Assembly (NCBI RefSeq): GCF_030159255.1
Contig: NZ_BSCT01000011.1
Location: forward strand, 62,001-126,000
Origin: Bradyrhizobium sp. SSBR45G
GTDB taxonomy: Bacteria; Pseudomonadota; Alphaproteobacteria; Rhizobiales; Xanthobacteraceae
Reading direction: 5' to 3'
DNA length: 64,000 nucleotides
Of the stretch, positions 17,721 to 24,946 are shown one piece after another. The notes below the pieces were generated by a model. That model did no database searches. It worked only from the letters and a program-made list of their open reading frames with translations, and was not told the DNA's origin. Positions within the stretch are counted from its first letter, which is position 1. Each line of letters opens with the position of its first letter. Position numbers and translations under genes: made by a program.

Positions 17721-19238
17721 ATGACGGTTGCAATCGAGATGGGGCAGACGGCGGCGGGATCGCCTGCGGCCCTGGACCTCGAAGAACTCCTGGCGACCCG
17801 CCTCCTCGTGCAGGGCAATTCCGGCTCCGGCAAATCGCATCTGCTGCGCCGGCTGCTGGAGCAGAGCGCGCCCTGGGTGCAGCAGACGATCATCGATCCC
17901 GAGGGCGATTTCGTCACCTTGGCGGAGCGATTCGGCCATCTCGTCATCGCGGCCGAGGACCACACCGAGCGCGCACTGCAGGTCGCCGGCGAGCGGGCGC
18001 GGATCCATCGCGTCTCCACGGTGCTCAACCTCGAGGGCCTCGACGCCGAGAACCAGATGCGGCGCGCGGCCGCCTTCCTCAACGGCCTGTTCGAAATCTC
18101 GCGCGACCACTGGTATCCGATGCTGGTCGTGGTCGACGAAGCCCAGCTGTTCGCTCCCGCCGTGGCCGGCGAAGTGTCCGACGAGGCGCGCAAGGCCTCG
18201 CTCGGTGCGATGACCAACCTGATGTGCCGCGGCCGCAAACGCGGGCTGGCGGGGGTGATCGCGACGCAGCGGCTGGCGAAGCTTGCCAAGAACGTCGCGG
18301 CCGAGGCCTCGAACTTTCTCATGGGCCGCACCTTCCTCGACATCGACATGGCCCGCGCCGCCGACCTGCTCGGCATGGAGCGACGCCAGGCCGAGGCGTT
18401 TCGCGACCTCGAGCGCGGCCAGTTCATGGCGCTCGGACCGGCGCTGTCGCGCCGGCCGCTCGGCTTGCGCATCGGCCCGACCGACACCAAGCCGCGCAAT
18501 GCGACGCCGCGGCTGACGCCGCTGCCGGAGGCCTCGCTCGAGGACGCCCGCGCGGTGATCCTCGCCGCGCCGCCGCCCGAGACCACCGCGCGGCCGCAGC
18601 GCAAGCCGCAGCCCGAGCTGCTCGACCAGCTGATCGCGGCGAAATCCGCCGCGCTCGAGCTGCGCCCCGAGCCGCCGCCTCCGGAGGTCAGCGAGGAGGA
18701 ACTCGCCGAGCGCCGCGCCCGCGTCGAGCGGGTGCTGCGCGCGGTGCTGGCCGAGCCCGACGCCGGCTTCCGCGCCGTCGGCGTGCTCTACCAGGAGTTC
18801 GTCGTCCGCTGCCGCATCGAGGGGCTCGGCACGGCCGTACCCGATCTCAACGACTTCCGCCGCATGCTGACCCGCGCCCGCGCCGGCCTCGGCGGCGACG
18901 CAGCCTCCGACGACGCCGGCTGGCAGGACGTCAGCTTGCGCGCCTCGCTGCTGCCGGAGGACATGCAGGGCGTGTTCATGATGATCGCCCGCGCCGCCAA
19001 GGATGGCCGTCCCTGCCCGAGCGATGCCGCCATCGCCCGCGCCTATGGCTCGCATTCGCTGCGCCGGGCGCAGCGGCTGCTGACCTATATCGAGGACCAG
19101 GGGCTGATCGTCTGCCAGCTCGACGGCACCGGGCGACGCATCATCACCCTGGTCGAGCTCGCCTGGGCCACCGCCCCCGGCGATCCCAATGCGGATGACA
19201 CGTCGAACGAACAAGGTCTCGTTGCATCCTCGTCGTAA
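17721..19238 (+). CDS. HerA-like ATP-binding protein (DUF87-type) with C-terminal helix-turn-helix
   Basis: The 505-residue protein has a FtsK/HerA-like ATPase domain: Walker A GNSGSGKS (residues 32-39), a PEGDF loop after strand 2, Walker B MLVVVDEAQLF, and sensor motif GVIATQRLAKL. A Pro/Ala-rich linker (about 255-325) leads to a C-terminal region containing a possible winged helix (SLRRAQRLLTYIEDQGLIV). HerA proteins normally pair with the nuclease NurA in DNA end resection, or occur in defence systems, but no nuclease is adjacent here. It appears monocistronic, with its own terminator. The role is unknown. Confidence 0.85.
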   Translation: MTVAIEMGQTAAGSPAALDLEELLATRLLVQGNSGSGKSHLLRRLLEQSAPWVQQTIIDPEGDFVTLAERFGHLVIAAEDHTERALQVAGERARIHRVSTVLNLEGLDAENQMRRAAAFLNGLFEISRDHWYPMLVVVDEAQLFAPAVAGEVSDEARKASLGAMTNLMCRGRKRGLAGVIATQRLAKLAKNVAAEASNFLMGRTFLDIDMARAADLLGMERRQAEAFRDLERGQFMALGPALSRRPLGLRIGPTDTKPRNATPRLTPLPEASLEDARAVILAAPPPETTARPQRKPQPELLDQLIAAKSAALELRPEPPPPEVSEEELAERRARVERVLRAVLAEPDAGFRAVGVLYQEFVVRCRIEGLGTAVPDLNDFRRMLTRARAGLGGDAASDDAGWQDVSLRASLLPEDMQGVFMMIARAAKDGRPCPSDAAIARAYGSHSLRRAQRLLTYIEDQGLIVCQLDGTGRRIITLVELAWATAPGDPNADDTSNEQGLVASSS

Positions 19239-19239
19239 G

Positions 19240-19275
19240 GATGCGCCCGGATCGCTCCGGACGCATCGTGTTTTT
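19240..19275 (+). terminator. Rho-independent terminator
   Basis: The stem GATGCG-C-CCGGA / TCCGG-A-CGCATC has a small loop and one internal mismatch, and is followed by GTGTTTTTG. It starts two bases after the stop of the HerA-like gene. Confidence 0.85.
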
Positions 19276-19283
19276 GTCCGCGA

Positions 19284-21413
19284 TCAGGTCGCGGCAATCC
19301 TGCCCATCGCCGGATCGCTGATGCTCGGCCGGCCGTTCTCGACATGGCCTGCGAACTGCCAGTTGAAGCCGGCATCGGTATCAGCGGTCACGGCGAGGTC
19401 GTACCAGCCGTGGGTCTGCTGCAGACGGGCCTGTGTCTCCAGCCGCTGGCCACGCTGCAGGCGATGCCGCTCGCTGCGTCCCGTATAGTTGTCGGTCAGC
19501 GTCACGATGCAGGTCGCACCCTTGTTGGTCAGCGCGATCGCGAGGCTGCGCGTGTCGTCGCCGCCGTCCCAATCGCAGACGTGGACGGTATCGACGTCGA
19601 TCAGCGCGGCTGTCGTGGCGACGCCGCCCTTGAAGTGGCGGAAGAAGCCGTTCGGCCCGTACACCGACAGATCATACTGGCCGGCGCTGGCGGCGAGGTC
19701 CCACACGCCGGTCAGCGACTTGCCGGCCTCGACCGTGTAGCTCCACGGGCCGGTCGCGGTGTTGCCGGAGCGAACGTGGAAGCAGACGCCGGCCCGGCCA
19801 GGATTCACGAAGCGGATCGAGAACGTCTTCTGCGCCGCGTCGGCATCGCCATCGACCCGGAGATCGTAGGGCAGCGCGCGCGCCGGACGGATGCCCGGCT
19901 CCTGCGGCGGCAGGACCTGCTTGGCCGGCGGCACCGGGTGATAGTCGTCGAAGCGGGCGCCGGAGGTGATGTCCGCCACCGGCGGCTTGTAGCCGACCGT
20001 GCTCGGGAGCGGCGCCATGCCTTCGTTGGGCGATGCAAAGTTGAACGCCGAGGTGAGATCGCCGCACACCGCGCGCCGCCACGCCGGGATGTTGGTCTCG
20101 AACAGATCGGGCGCCTTGTGATGGAAGCGCCGCTCGATGAAGCGGATCACCGAGGTGTGGTCGAAGACCTCAGAGCAGACGTAGCCGCCGCGCGACCATG
20201 GCGACACCACCATCATCGGCACGCGCACGCCGAGCCCATAGGGACCGGCGAGATGATTCGCGTCACCGGCGAACAAATCGGTGCTGACATCGACGGTCGA
20301 CTGTCCCCAAGACTGCGACATCGCCGGATACGGACCGACGACGTGATCGAAGAAGCCGCCGCCCTCGTCGTAGTTGATGAGCAGCGCCGTCTTGCTCCAC
20401 AGCTCCGGATTCGACGTCAGGATGTCGAGCACCTTGGAGATGTACCAGGCGCCTGGCCCCGGCAGCCAGTTCGGATGCTCGCTGAACGCTTCCGGAGCTG
20501 CGATCCACGACACCTGCGGCAGCGTGCCGTTGCGGACGTCGTTGCGCAGCCCGTCGAACAGGTTCTCGAATGTGCCGCCATTGGCGATGTTGCTGCCGCG
20601 CAGCGCCTTTTCATACAGCGGGCTGCCGGCTTGCGCATTCTGGTACTGGTGAAAGTACAGCAGCGAGTTGTCGCCGTAATTGCCGATCCAGGGATTTTCG
20701 GTCCACCCCCAGAAGCCGGCCGCGGTCAGTCCGACGCCGATGTCCTGATAGACCTTCCAGGAGATGCCGGCCTTCTCCAGCCGCTCCGGGAACGTGGTCC
20801 AATCGTAGCCGGCCTCGGCATTGGTGATGACCGGGCCGCCGTTCTTGCCGTCATTGCCGTCCCAGCCGGTCCACAGATAATAGCGGTTGGGATCGGTCGG
20901 TCCCATCACCGAGCAGAAATACTGATCGCACACCGTGAACGCATCAGCCAGCGCGTAGTGCCAGGGCAGATCCTGCCGGTTCATGCAGGTCATCGTCGTG
21001 GTGCCCTTGTTGGCGATCCACTTGTCGTAATGGCCGTTGTTCCAGGCCTTCTGGCCATCGTTCCAGCCATGGGCTACGTCCTCGACATAGACCGAGCCGG
21101 CATTGTCGACGCGGAACGGCATCACCGAGCCCGTGCCGCTCGGCTGCTGCCATACCGGATTGCCGTTCGGCAGCTTGACGGCGCGCGGATCGTTGAAGCC
21201 GCGCACGCCGCGCATGGCGCCGAAATAATGATCGAAGGCGCGGTTCTCCTGCATCAGCACCACGATGTGCTTGACGTCCTCGATGCTGCCGTGGCGGTTG
21301 AACGCCGGAATCGCATGCGCGCGCTCGATGCTCTGGCCCAGCGCCGCAGTGGCCGCCGAGGCTCCGAGCAGCCGCAGGAACTCGCGCCGGTTGTGCGCGA
21401 TCGGGTTCGACAT
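19284..21413 (-). CDS. Phosphocholine-specific phospholipase C (Tat-exported)
   Basis: The 709-residue protein belongs to the bacterial non-hemolytic/hemolytic phospholipase C family (phosphoesterase family, Pseudomonas PlcH/PlcN type). It starts with a Tat signal (NRREFLRLLGASAATAALG), then a catalytic domain (about 45-510) with motifs IVVLMQENRAFDHYFG, and SKTALLINYDEGGGFFDHV. Two C-terminal DUF756-like beta domains follow (about 520-710). It hydrolyses phosphatidylcholine or sphingomyelin outside the cytoplasm, which would release phosphate and choline. A GGGGAG Shine-Dalgarno supports this start, although the frame is open far upstream across the kinase gene on the other strand. Confidence 0.95.
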   Translation of the reverse strand: MSNPIAHNRREFLRLLGASAATAALGQSIERAHAIPAFNRHGSIEDVKHIVVLMQENRAFDHYFGAMRGVRGFNDPRAVKLPNGNPVWQQPSGTGSVMPFRVDNAGSVYVEDVAHGWNDGQKAWNNGHYDKWIANKGTTTMTCMNRQDLPWHYALADAFTVCDQYFCSVMGPTDPNRYYLWTGWDGNDGKNGGPVITNAEAGYDWTTFPERLEKAGISWKVYQDIGVGLTAAGFWGWTENPWIGNYGDNSLLYFHQYQNAQAGSPLYEKALRGSNIANGGTFENLFDGLRNDVRNGTLPQVSWIAAPEAFSEHPNWLPGPGAWYISKVLDILTSNPELWSKTALLINYDEGGGFFDHVVGPYPAMSQSWGQSTVDVSTDLFAGDANHLAGPYGLGVRVPMMVVSPWSRGGYVCSEVFDHTSVIRFIERRFHHKAPDLFETNIPAWRRAVCGDLTSAFNFASPNEGMAPLPSTVGYKPPVADITSGARFDDYHPVPPAKQVLPPQEPGIRPARALPYDLRVDGDADAAQKTFSIRFVNPGRAGVCFHVRSGNTATGPWSYTVEAGKSLTGVWDLAASAGQYDLSVYGPNGFFRHFKGGVATTAALIDVDTVHVCDWDGGDDTRSLAIALTNKGATCIVTLTDNYTGRSERHRLQRGQRLETQARLQQTHGWYDLAVTADTDAGFNWQFAGHVENGRPSISDPAMGRIAAT

Positions 21414-21656
21414 CTCGTTCACTCCCCTGGTGATGACGATGTCGAGCGGCTTAGGTGGCAGCGTTAACAGCCGCGTGACCGGGCGGTTAAGGATGTGTGG
21501 CAAGGCTTTGACAACGGTCCTGGGAGCGGCCTTCGCTGGAAGAGCCATGGCCCTTGCGCCAGGGGCGAAAAGCTGAATGATCCTTTTGTTTTGAGGCGAC
21601 GAGAGGCCGGGCTGGCCCCGGGGTCGGTGCGTTGCGTTGTTGAGGATGGTTTGCAA

Positions 21657-23249
21657 ATGCCGACGTTGACGGTGCAAGCGGCGGGCCTGCCGGAGACGCC
21701 GGGTTGGTTCTGGCTGTATGCCGTGTCCAACGCACTCATCGCCTGCGCCTTCTTCACGATCTCCGCCGTCATCGCTCTGTACCTGTGGCGACGCTGGAGG
21801 GACGTCATGTTCCGCGGCGCCCTGGCCGCCCTCGGGGTCTTCGTGGCGCTGTTCGGCCTCACGCGTCTGCTCTCGATCCTCGATCCCGGGCTTTTGGACG
21901 CCAGGACGGAGAGCCTCGTCTATGCCCTGCTCGCCTTGATCTCGGTCGTGGTCATCGCGGCCATGATCAGGATGCTGCGCCAGATCCTGGTGCTGCCGAC
22001 CCGGATCGTGCTGCAGAAGGCGTATGCGCAGCTCGAGGAGGAAATCCGGCAGCGCCGCGCCGCCGAGGCCATGGTCCAGCGATTCCAGGAGATCGAGGCC
22101 AACGAGGCGCAGGTCCGCCAGGCGCAGAAGATGGAGGCGATCGGGCAGTTGACCGGCGGCGTCGCGCACGACTTCAACAACATCCTGACCGTCATCACCG
22201 GGACGATCGAGATCCTCGCCGACGCGGTCAAGGACAAGCCGCAGCTCGCCGGCATCGCCAGCATGATCAGCGCCGCCGCCGAGCGCGGCGCCGACCTGAC
22301 GCGGCACCTGCTCGCCTTCTCCCGCCGCCAGCCGCTGCAGCCGCGCGCGACCGACGTCAATGCTCTCGTCGTCGACGCCGGCCGCCTGCTGCGCCCGACG
22401 CTCGGCGAGCAGATCGAGATCGAATCGATGCTCGCTTACGACAGCGCGCCGGCGCTGATCGATCCGAGCCAGCTCTCGACCGCAATCCTCAATTTGGCAC
22501 TCAACGCGCGCGATGCGATGCCCGACGGCGGCAAGCTCACGCTGGAGACCAAGAACGTCACGCTCGACGAGGACTATGCGCGGCTCAACCGCGAGGCCAA
22601 GCCGGGCAACTATGTCATGATCGCGGTGAGCGACACCGGCCAAGGCATTGCAGCCCAGTTGATCGACAAGGTGTTCGAGCCGTTCTTCACCACCAAGGAC
22701 GTCGGCAAGGGCTCGGGCCTCGGGCTCAGCATGGTCTACGGCTTCGTCAAGCAGTCCAATGGCCACGTCAAGATCTACAGCGAGGAAGGCCACGGCACGA
22801 CCGTGAAGCTCTATCTGCCGCGGGCCGCGAGCGCGCCGCAGCTGCCGGCCGCCGAGACCAGCCGCCCGGCCGTGGCGCGGGGCGACGAGACCATCCTGAT
22901 CGTCGAGGACGATGCGCTGGTGCGCGACTACGTCGTCGCCCAGGTCCGCCGGCTCGGCTATCGCACCCTTGCCGCGAGCAATGCCGCCGAGGGCCTCGCA
23001 CTGATCGACAGCCCCGAGCGCATCGACCTGCTGTTCACCGACGTCATCATCCCCGGCGGCAAGAACGGCCGCCAGCTCGCCATCGAGGCCGAGAAGCGCC
23101 GCCCCGGGCTGAAGGTGCTCTATACGTCGGGCTACACGGAGAACGCGATCGTGCATCACGGCCGTCTCGATGCCGACGTTCTGCTGCTCGCCAAGCCGTA
23201 TGTCAGCGCGGATCTCGCGCGCATGATCCGGACCGCGCTGGAGGCGTGA
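21657..23249 (+). CDS. Hybrid sensor histidine kinase with three-helix membrane sensor
   Basis: The 530-residue protein has three N-terminal membrane helices (about 17-44, 54-76, 88-108), a short coiled coil, a HisKA domain with H171 in GGVAHDFNNIL, an HATPase domain (NLALNARDAMPDGG, DTGQGI, FFTTKDVGKGSGLGLSMVYG) and a C-terminal receiver (phospho-Asp in LLFTDVIIPGG). The membrane unit resembles ethylene-receptor-like three-helix sensors, but the copper-ligand Cys and His of true ethylene sites are replaced (ALFGLTRLL), so another signal is likely; this is inference. A GAGGA Shine-Dalgarno precedes the ATG. It is divergent from the phospholipase C gene. Confidence 0.93.
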   Translation: MPTLTVQAAGLPETPGWFWLYAVSNALIACAFFTISAVIALYLWRRWRDVMFRGALAALGVFVALFGLTRLLSILDPGLLDARTESLVYALLALISVVVIAAMIRMLRQILVLPTRIVLQKAYAQLEEEIRQRRAAEAMVQRFQEIEANEAQVRQAQKMEAIGQLTGGVAHDFNNILTVITGTIEILADAVKDKPQLAGIASMISAAAERGADLTRHLLAFSRRQPLQPRATDVNALVVDAGRLLRPTLGEQIEIESMLAYDSAPALIDPSQLSTAILNLALNARDAMPDGGKLTLETKNVTLDEDYARLNREAKPGNYVMIAVSDTGQGIAAQLIDKVFEPFFTTKDVGKGSGLGLSMVYGFVKQSNGHVKIYSEEGHGTTVKLYLPRAASAPQLPAAETSRPAVARGDETILIVEDDALVRDYVVAQVRRLGYRTLAASNAAEGLALIDSPERIDLLFTDVIIPGGKNGRQLAIEAEKRRPGLKVLYTSGYTENAIVHHGRLDADVLLLAKPYVSADLARMIRTALEA

Positions 23250-23300
23250 GGCGGGCTGCGGCGCTCCGTGATTTGCCACGATGCGCGCCCCATTCTCACT

Positions 23301-23422
23301 GTCGTCCCGGCCTTGAGCCGGGACCCATACGCCGCGGCGGATGTGGCCGGGCGAGATGGATCGGCCATCGTGCCCCACACTGCTCCCTGGGGTTATGGGT
23401 CCCGGCTCAAGGCCGGGACGAC
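23301..23422. repeat. Palindromic interspersed repeat, family A, copy 1
   Basis: This 122-bp element has perfect 28-bp terminal inverted repeats, starting GTCGTCCCGGCCTTGAGCCG and ending in the exact reverse complement. The core contains GGACCCATACGCCGC and GGATGTGGC, both found again in the copies at 56315-56465 (opposite orientation) and 60455-60602. It is non-coding and probably a REP- or MITE-like element. Confidence 0.88.
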
Positions 23423-23520
23423 ACCGGAGGGTTCGGCTCGCACCTTCCATCCCGCCGCTCGATACAAATCATCGCCTTCCCGCGGCACATCGTGCCCGAG
23501 TGATACAGCGATCATGTCCC

Positions 23521-23863
23521 TCCTGAATCACGAGAGGGCGCGGGGAAGGCCGGGAGCCTGCCGCCCCCATGGCCCGCCTGCAGAAGAAAAATGCAGGCGG
23601 CAGTCACCACAGGTTCGGCCAGAACATCCCGGCCTTCCCCGCGCGATGGTGCTACGGTGTCCTTCGTGCTCTCCCTGGGGATCGGCGTTCTTGCCCCCAT
23701 CGCCCGCGCGAGCCGTCACAGCTTCACTCGCGAACTTGACCTCAGCGTCGAGAGGCCAGGACCACACGACTTCGCCGTCCGCAACGCCTGCGCTCGTCTG
23801 GCACAGCCGTCACGTCCATCGCAGCCCGCCTCCACGTTCGTGACGACGCGTACGTCCCTCTGC
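23521..23863. repeat. Structured intergenic element, family B, copy 1
   Basis: This element of about 340 bp is also found at 56594-56934. The first part folds into an 18-bp perfect outer stem (23538-23555 with 23627-23644) enclosing a 9-bp inner hairpin (23574-23582 with 23592-23600, loop GAAGAAAAA). The two stems differ in sequence from the second copy but still pair. The distal half contains blocks nearly identical between copies, such as GAACTTGACCTCAGCG and AGGCCAGGACCACACGACTT. No convincing protein frame is conserved. The element could be a structured RNA or a mobile non-coding repeat; the transcribed strand is unknown. Confidence 0.85.
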
Positions 23864-23964
23864 ACGAGGCGGGTTGCGCAGAGATAAGCACGAATTCCGA
23901 AAAACAGCAAGATCATTCTTTTTGCACGCAGAGGCACCGGTGACGCCCCGGCGCGCGAGCGGTG

Positions 23965-24201
23965 TCACCCCGCGAGGCGCTGCGGCTCCTCGGCGCCGTC
24001 GGGCCTGTATTCGAGGATGTCGCCCGGCTGGCAGCGCAGCACGTCGCAGATCTTCTCCAGCGTATCGAAGCGGACGCCGCGCACCTTGCCCGACTTCAGC
24101 AGCGAGACGTTCTGCTCGGTGATGCCGATGCGCTCGGCGAGCTCCCTGGAGCGCATCTTGCGCCGGGCCAGCATGATGTCGAGATTGACGATGATCGGCA
24201 T
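23965..24201 (-). CDS. Small XRE-type HTH regulator (YozG-like)
   Basis: The 78-residue protein is a compact Cro/CI-type helix-turn-helix: MLARRKMRSRELAERIGITEQNVSLLKSGKVRGVRFDTLEKICDVL, with the recognition helix around TEQNVSLLKSGK. It has only a short tail (about 15 residues) after the DNA-binding domain. It is the downstream partner of the DUF2975 membrane protein; this gene pair is common in bacteria and the membrane protein may control the regulator, though that is inference. A tandem repeat in the 42-bp spacer supplies its GAGAAG-type ribosome binding sequence. Confidence 0.92.
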   Translation of the reverse strand: MPIIVNLDIMLARRKMRSRELAERIGITEQNVSLLKSGKVRGVRFDTLEKICDVLRCQPGDILEYRPDGAEEPQRLAG

Positions 24202-24204
24202 GGG

Positions 24205-24253
24205 TCAAACGATCTTCTCAAACGATCTTCTCAAACGAACTTCTCAAACGATC
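24205..24253. repeat. 13-bp tandem repeat, 3.8 copies
   Basis: The unit TCAAACGATCTTC is repeated nearly four times (24205, 24218, 24231 with one change, 24244 partial). It fills the spacer between the DUF2975 and XRE genes and includes the DUF2975 stop codon. On the coding strand each unit carries a GAAGATCG stretch and a TGA. Confidence 0.95.
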
Positions 24254-24837
24254 CTGGCGTGGTCGTCGGCGAGCTCGGCTGCGGCCTTGAAGATCAGCGC
24301 GAGCGCGGTGACGAACAGGGAGAACAGGATGCGCAGCAGATCGCCGGGCACAATGGTCTGAAAGGTCAGCAAGGTCGAGAGCGGCAGCTGCACGTGGCTC
24401 GTCAGCACGAACAGGCCGATTTTCCGCACCATGACGTCGGCTGCGACCGCGGCCAGCCCGCTGACACCGACGCGACGCATCCAGATCGCCGCATCAGCCG
24501 CGAAGATCCGCCCCTGCAAATAGGTGCCGAACAGGCGCCAGATGCAAAAACCGACCGCGAGATCGGGAATCCAGACCACCAAGGTCAGAGCCAGAAACCA
24601 TTCGACCTGCGTCGCCGACAGGCCGGACATGTCGGTCTTCAACGCGTAGCCGAGCGGGCCGATCAGGCCGGCGGGATCGATCGGCAGCCAACGCCACAGG
24701 AATGAACCAGGGACCCATACGCTCCAAACCGCCGCAGCGAGCTGGATCGACCGGCACAACCACTTGATCCGGCTGCGCAGCGCCGTCTGCGCAGCAGGGA
24801 CGTCGTCGAAGGCGGCCTCCGCCGACATCGCGCTCAT
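24244..24837 (-). CDS. DUF2975 membrane protein
   Basis: The 197-residue protein has about four membrane helices (around 30-50, 80-105, 120-145 and 160-185) with short polar loops; the pattern and the immediately downstream small XRE regulator identify the DUF2975/YozG-type pair. The family's activity is unknown. The last codons lie in a 13-bp tandem repeat, with the TGA stop formed by the first repeat unit. Alternative in-frame Met4 is three codons in. The gene faces away from lptD, leaving about 110 bp for both promoters. Confidence 0.88.
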   Translation of the reverse strand: MSAMSAEAAFDDVPAAQTALRSRIKWLCRSIQLAAAVWSVWVPGSFLWRWLPIDPAGLIGPLGYALKTDMSGLSATQVEWFLALTLVVWIPDLAVGFCIWRLFGTYLQGRIFAADAAIWMRRVGVSGLAAVAADVMVRKIGLFVLTSHVQLPLSTLLTFQTIVPGDLLRILFSLFVTALALIFKAAAELADDHARIV

Positions 24838-24946
24838 TGTGGGCTCCCGGTCACAGACCCGCGCCGAACGCGGCCGGCACGCTAGGCTTGCTTTACATTT
24901 TTATCGTAAAACGATAAGTTAATCCCGTCAATGAAGGAGCCACAGT

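Noticed and set aside
21414..23450. Very long open frame on the minus strand running upstream of the phospholipase C gene, giving nearly 1400 codons in all
   Set aside because: It lies opposite the hybrid kinase, has the composition of a GC-rich shadow frame, and the phospholipase has its own Tat signal and Shine-Dalgarno at 21413.
23250..23964. tRNA or other classical RNA gene in the repeat-rich gap
   Set aside because: No cloverleaf, CCA end or anticodon arm could be drawn; the hairpins belong to repeat families.
24205..24253. CRISPR-like array
   Set aside because: Units are 13 bp, contiguous and without spacers; it is a simple tandem repeat.
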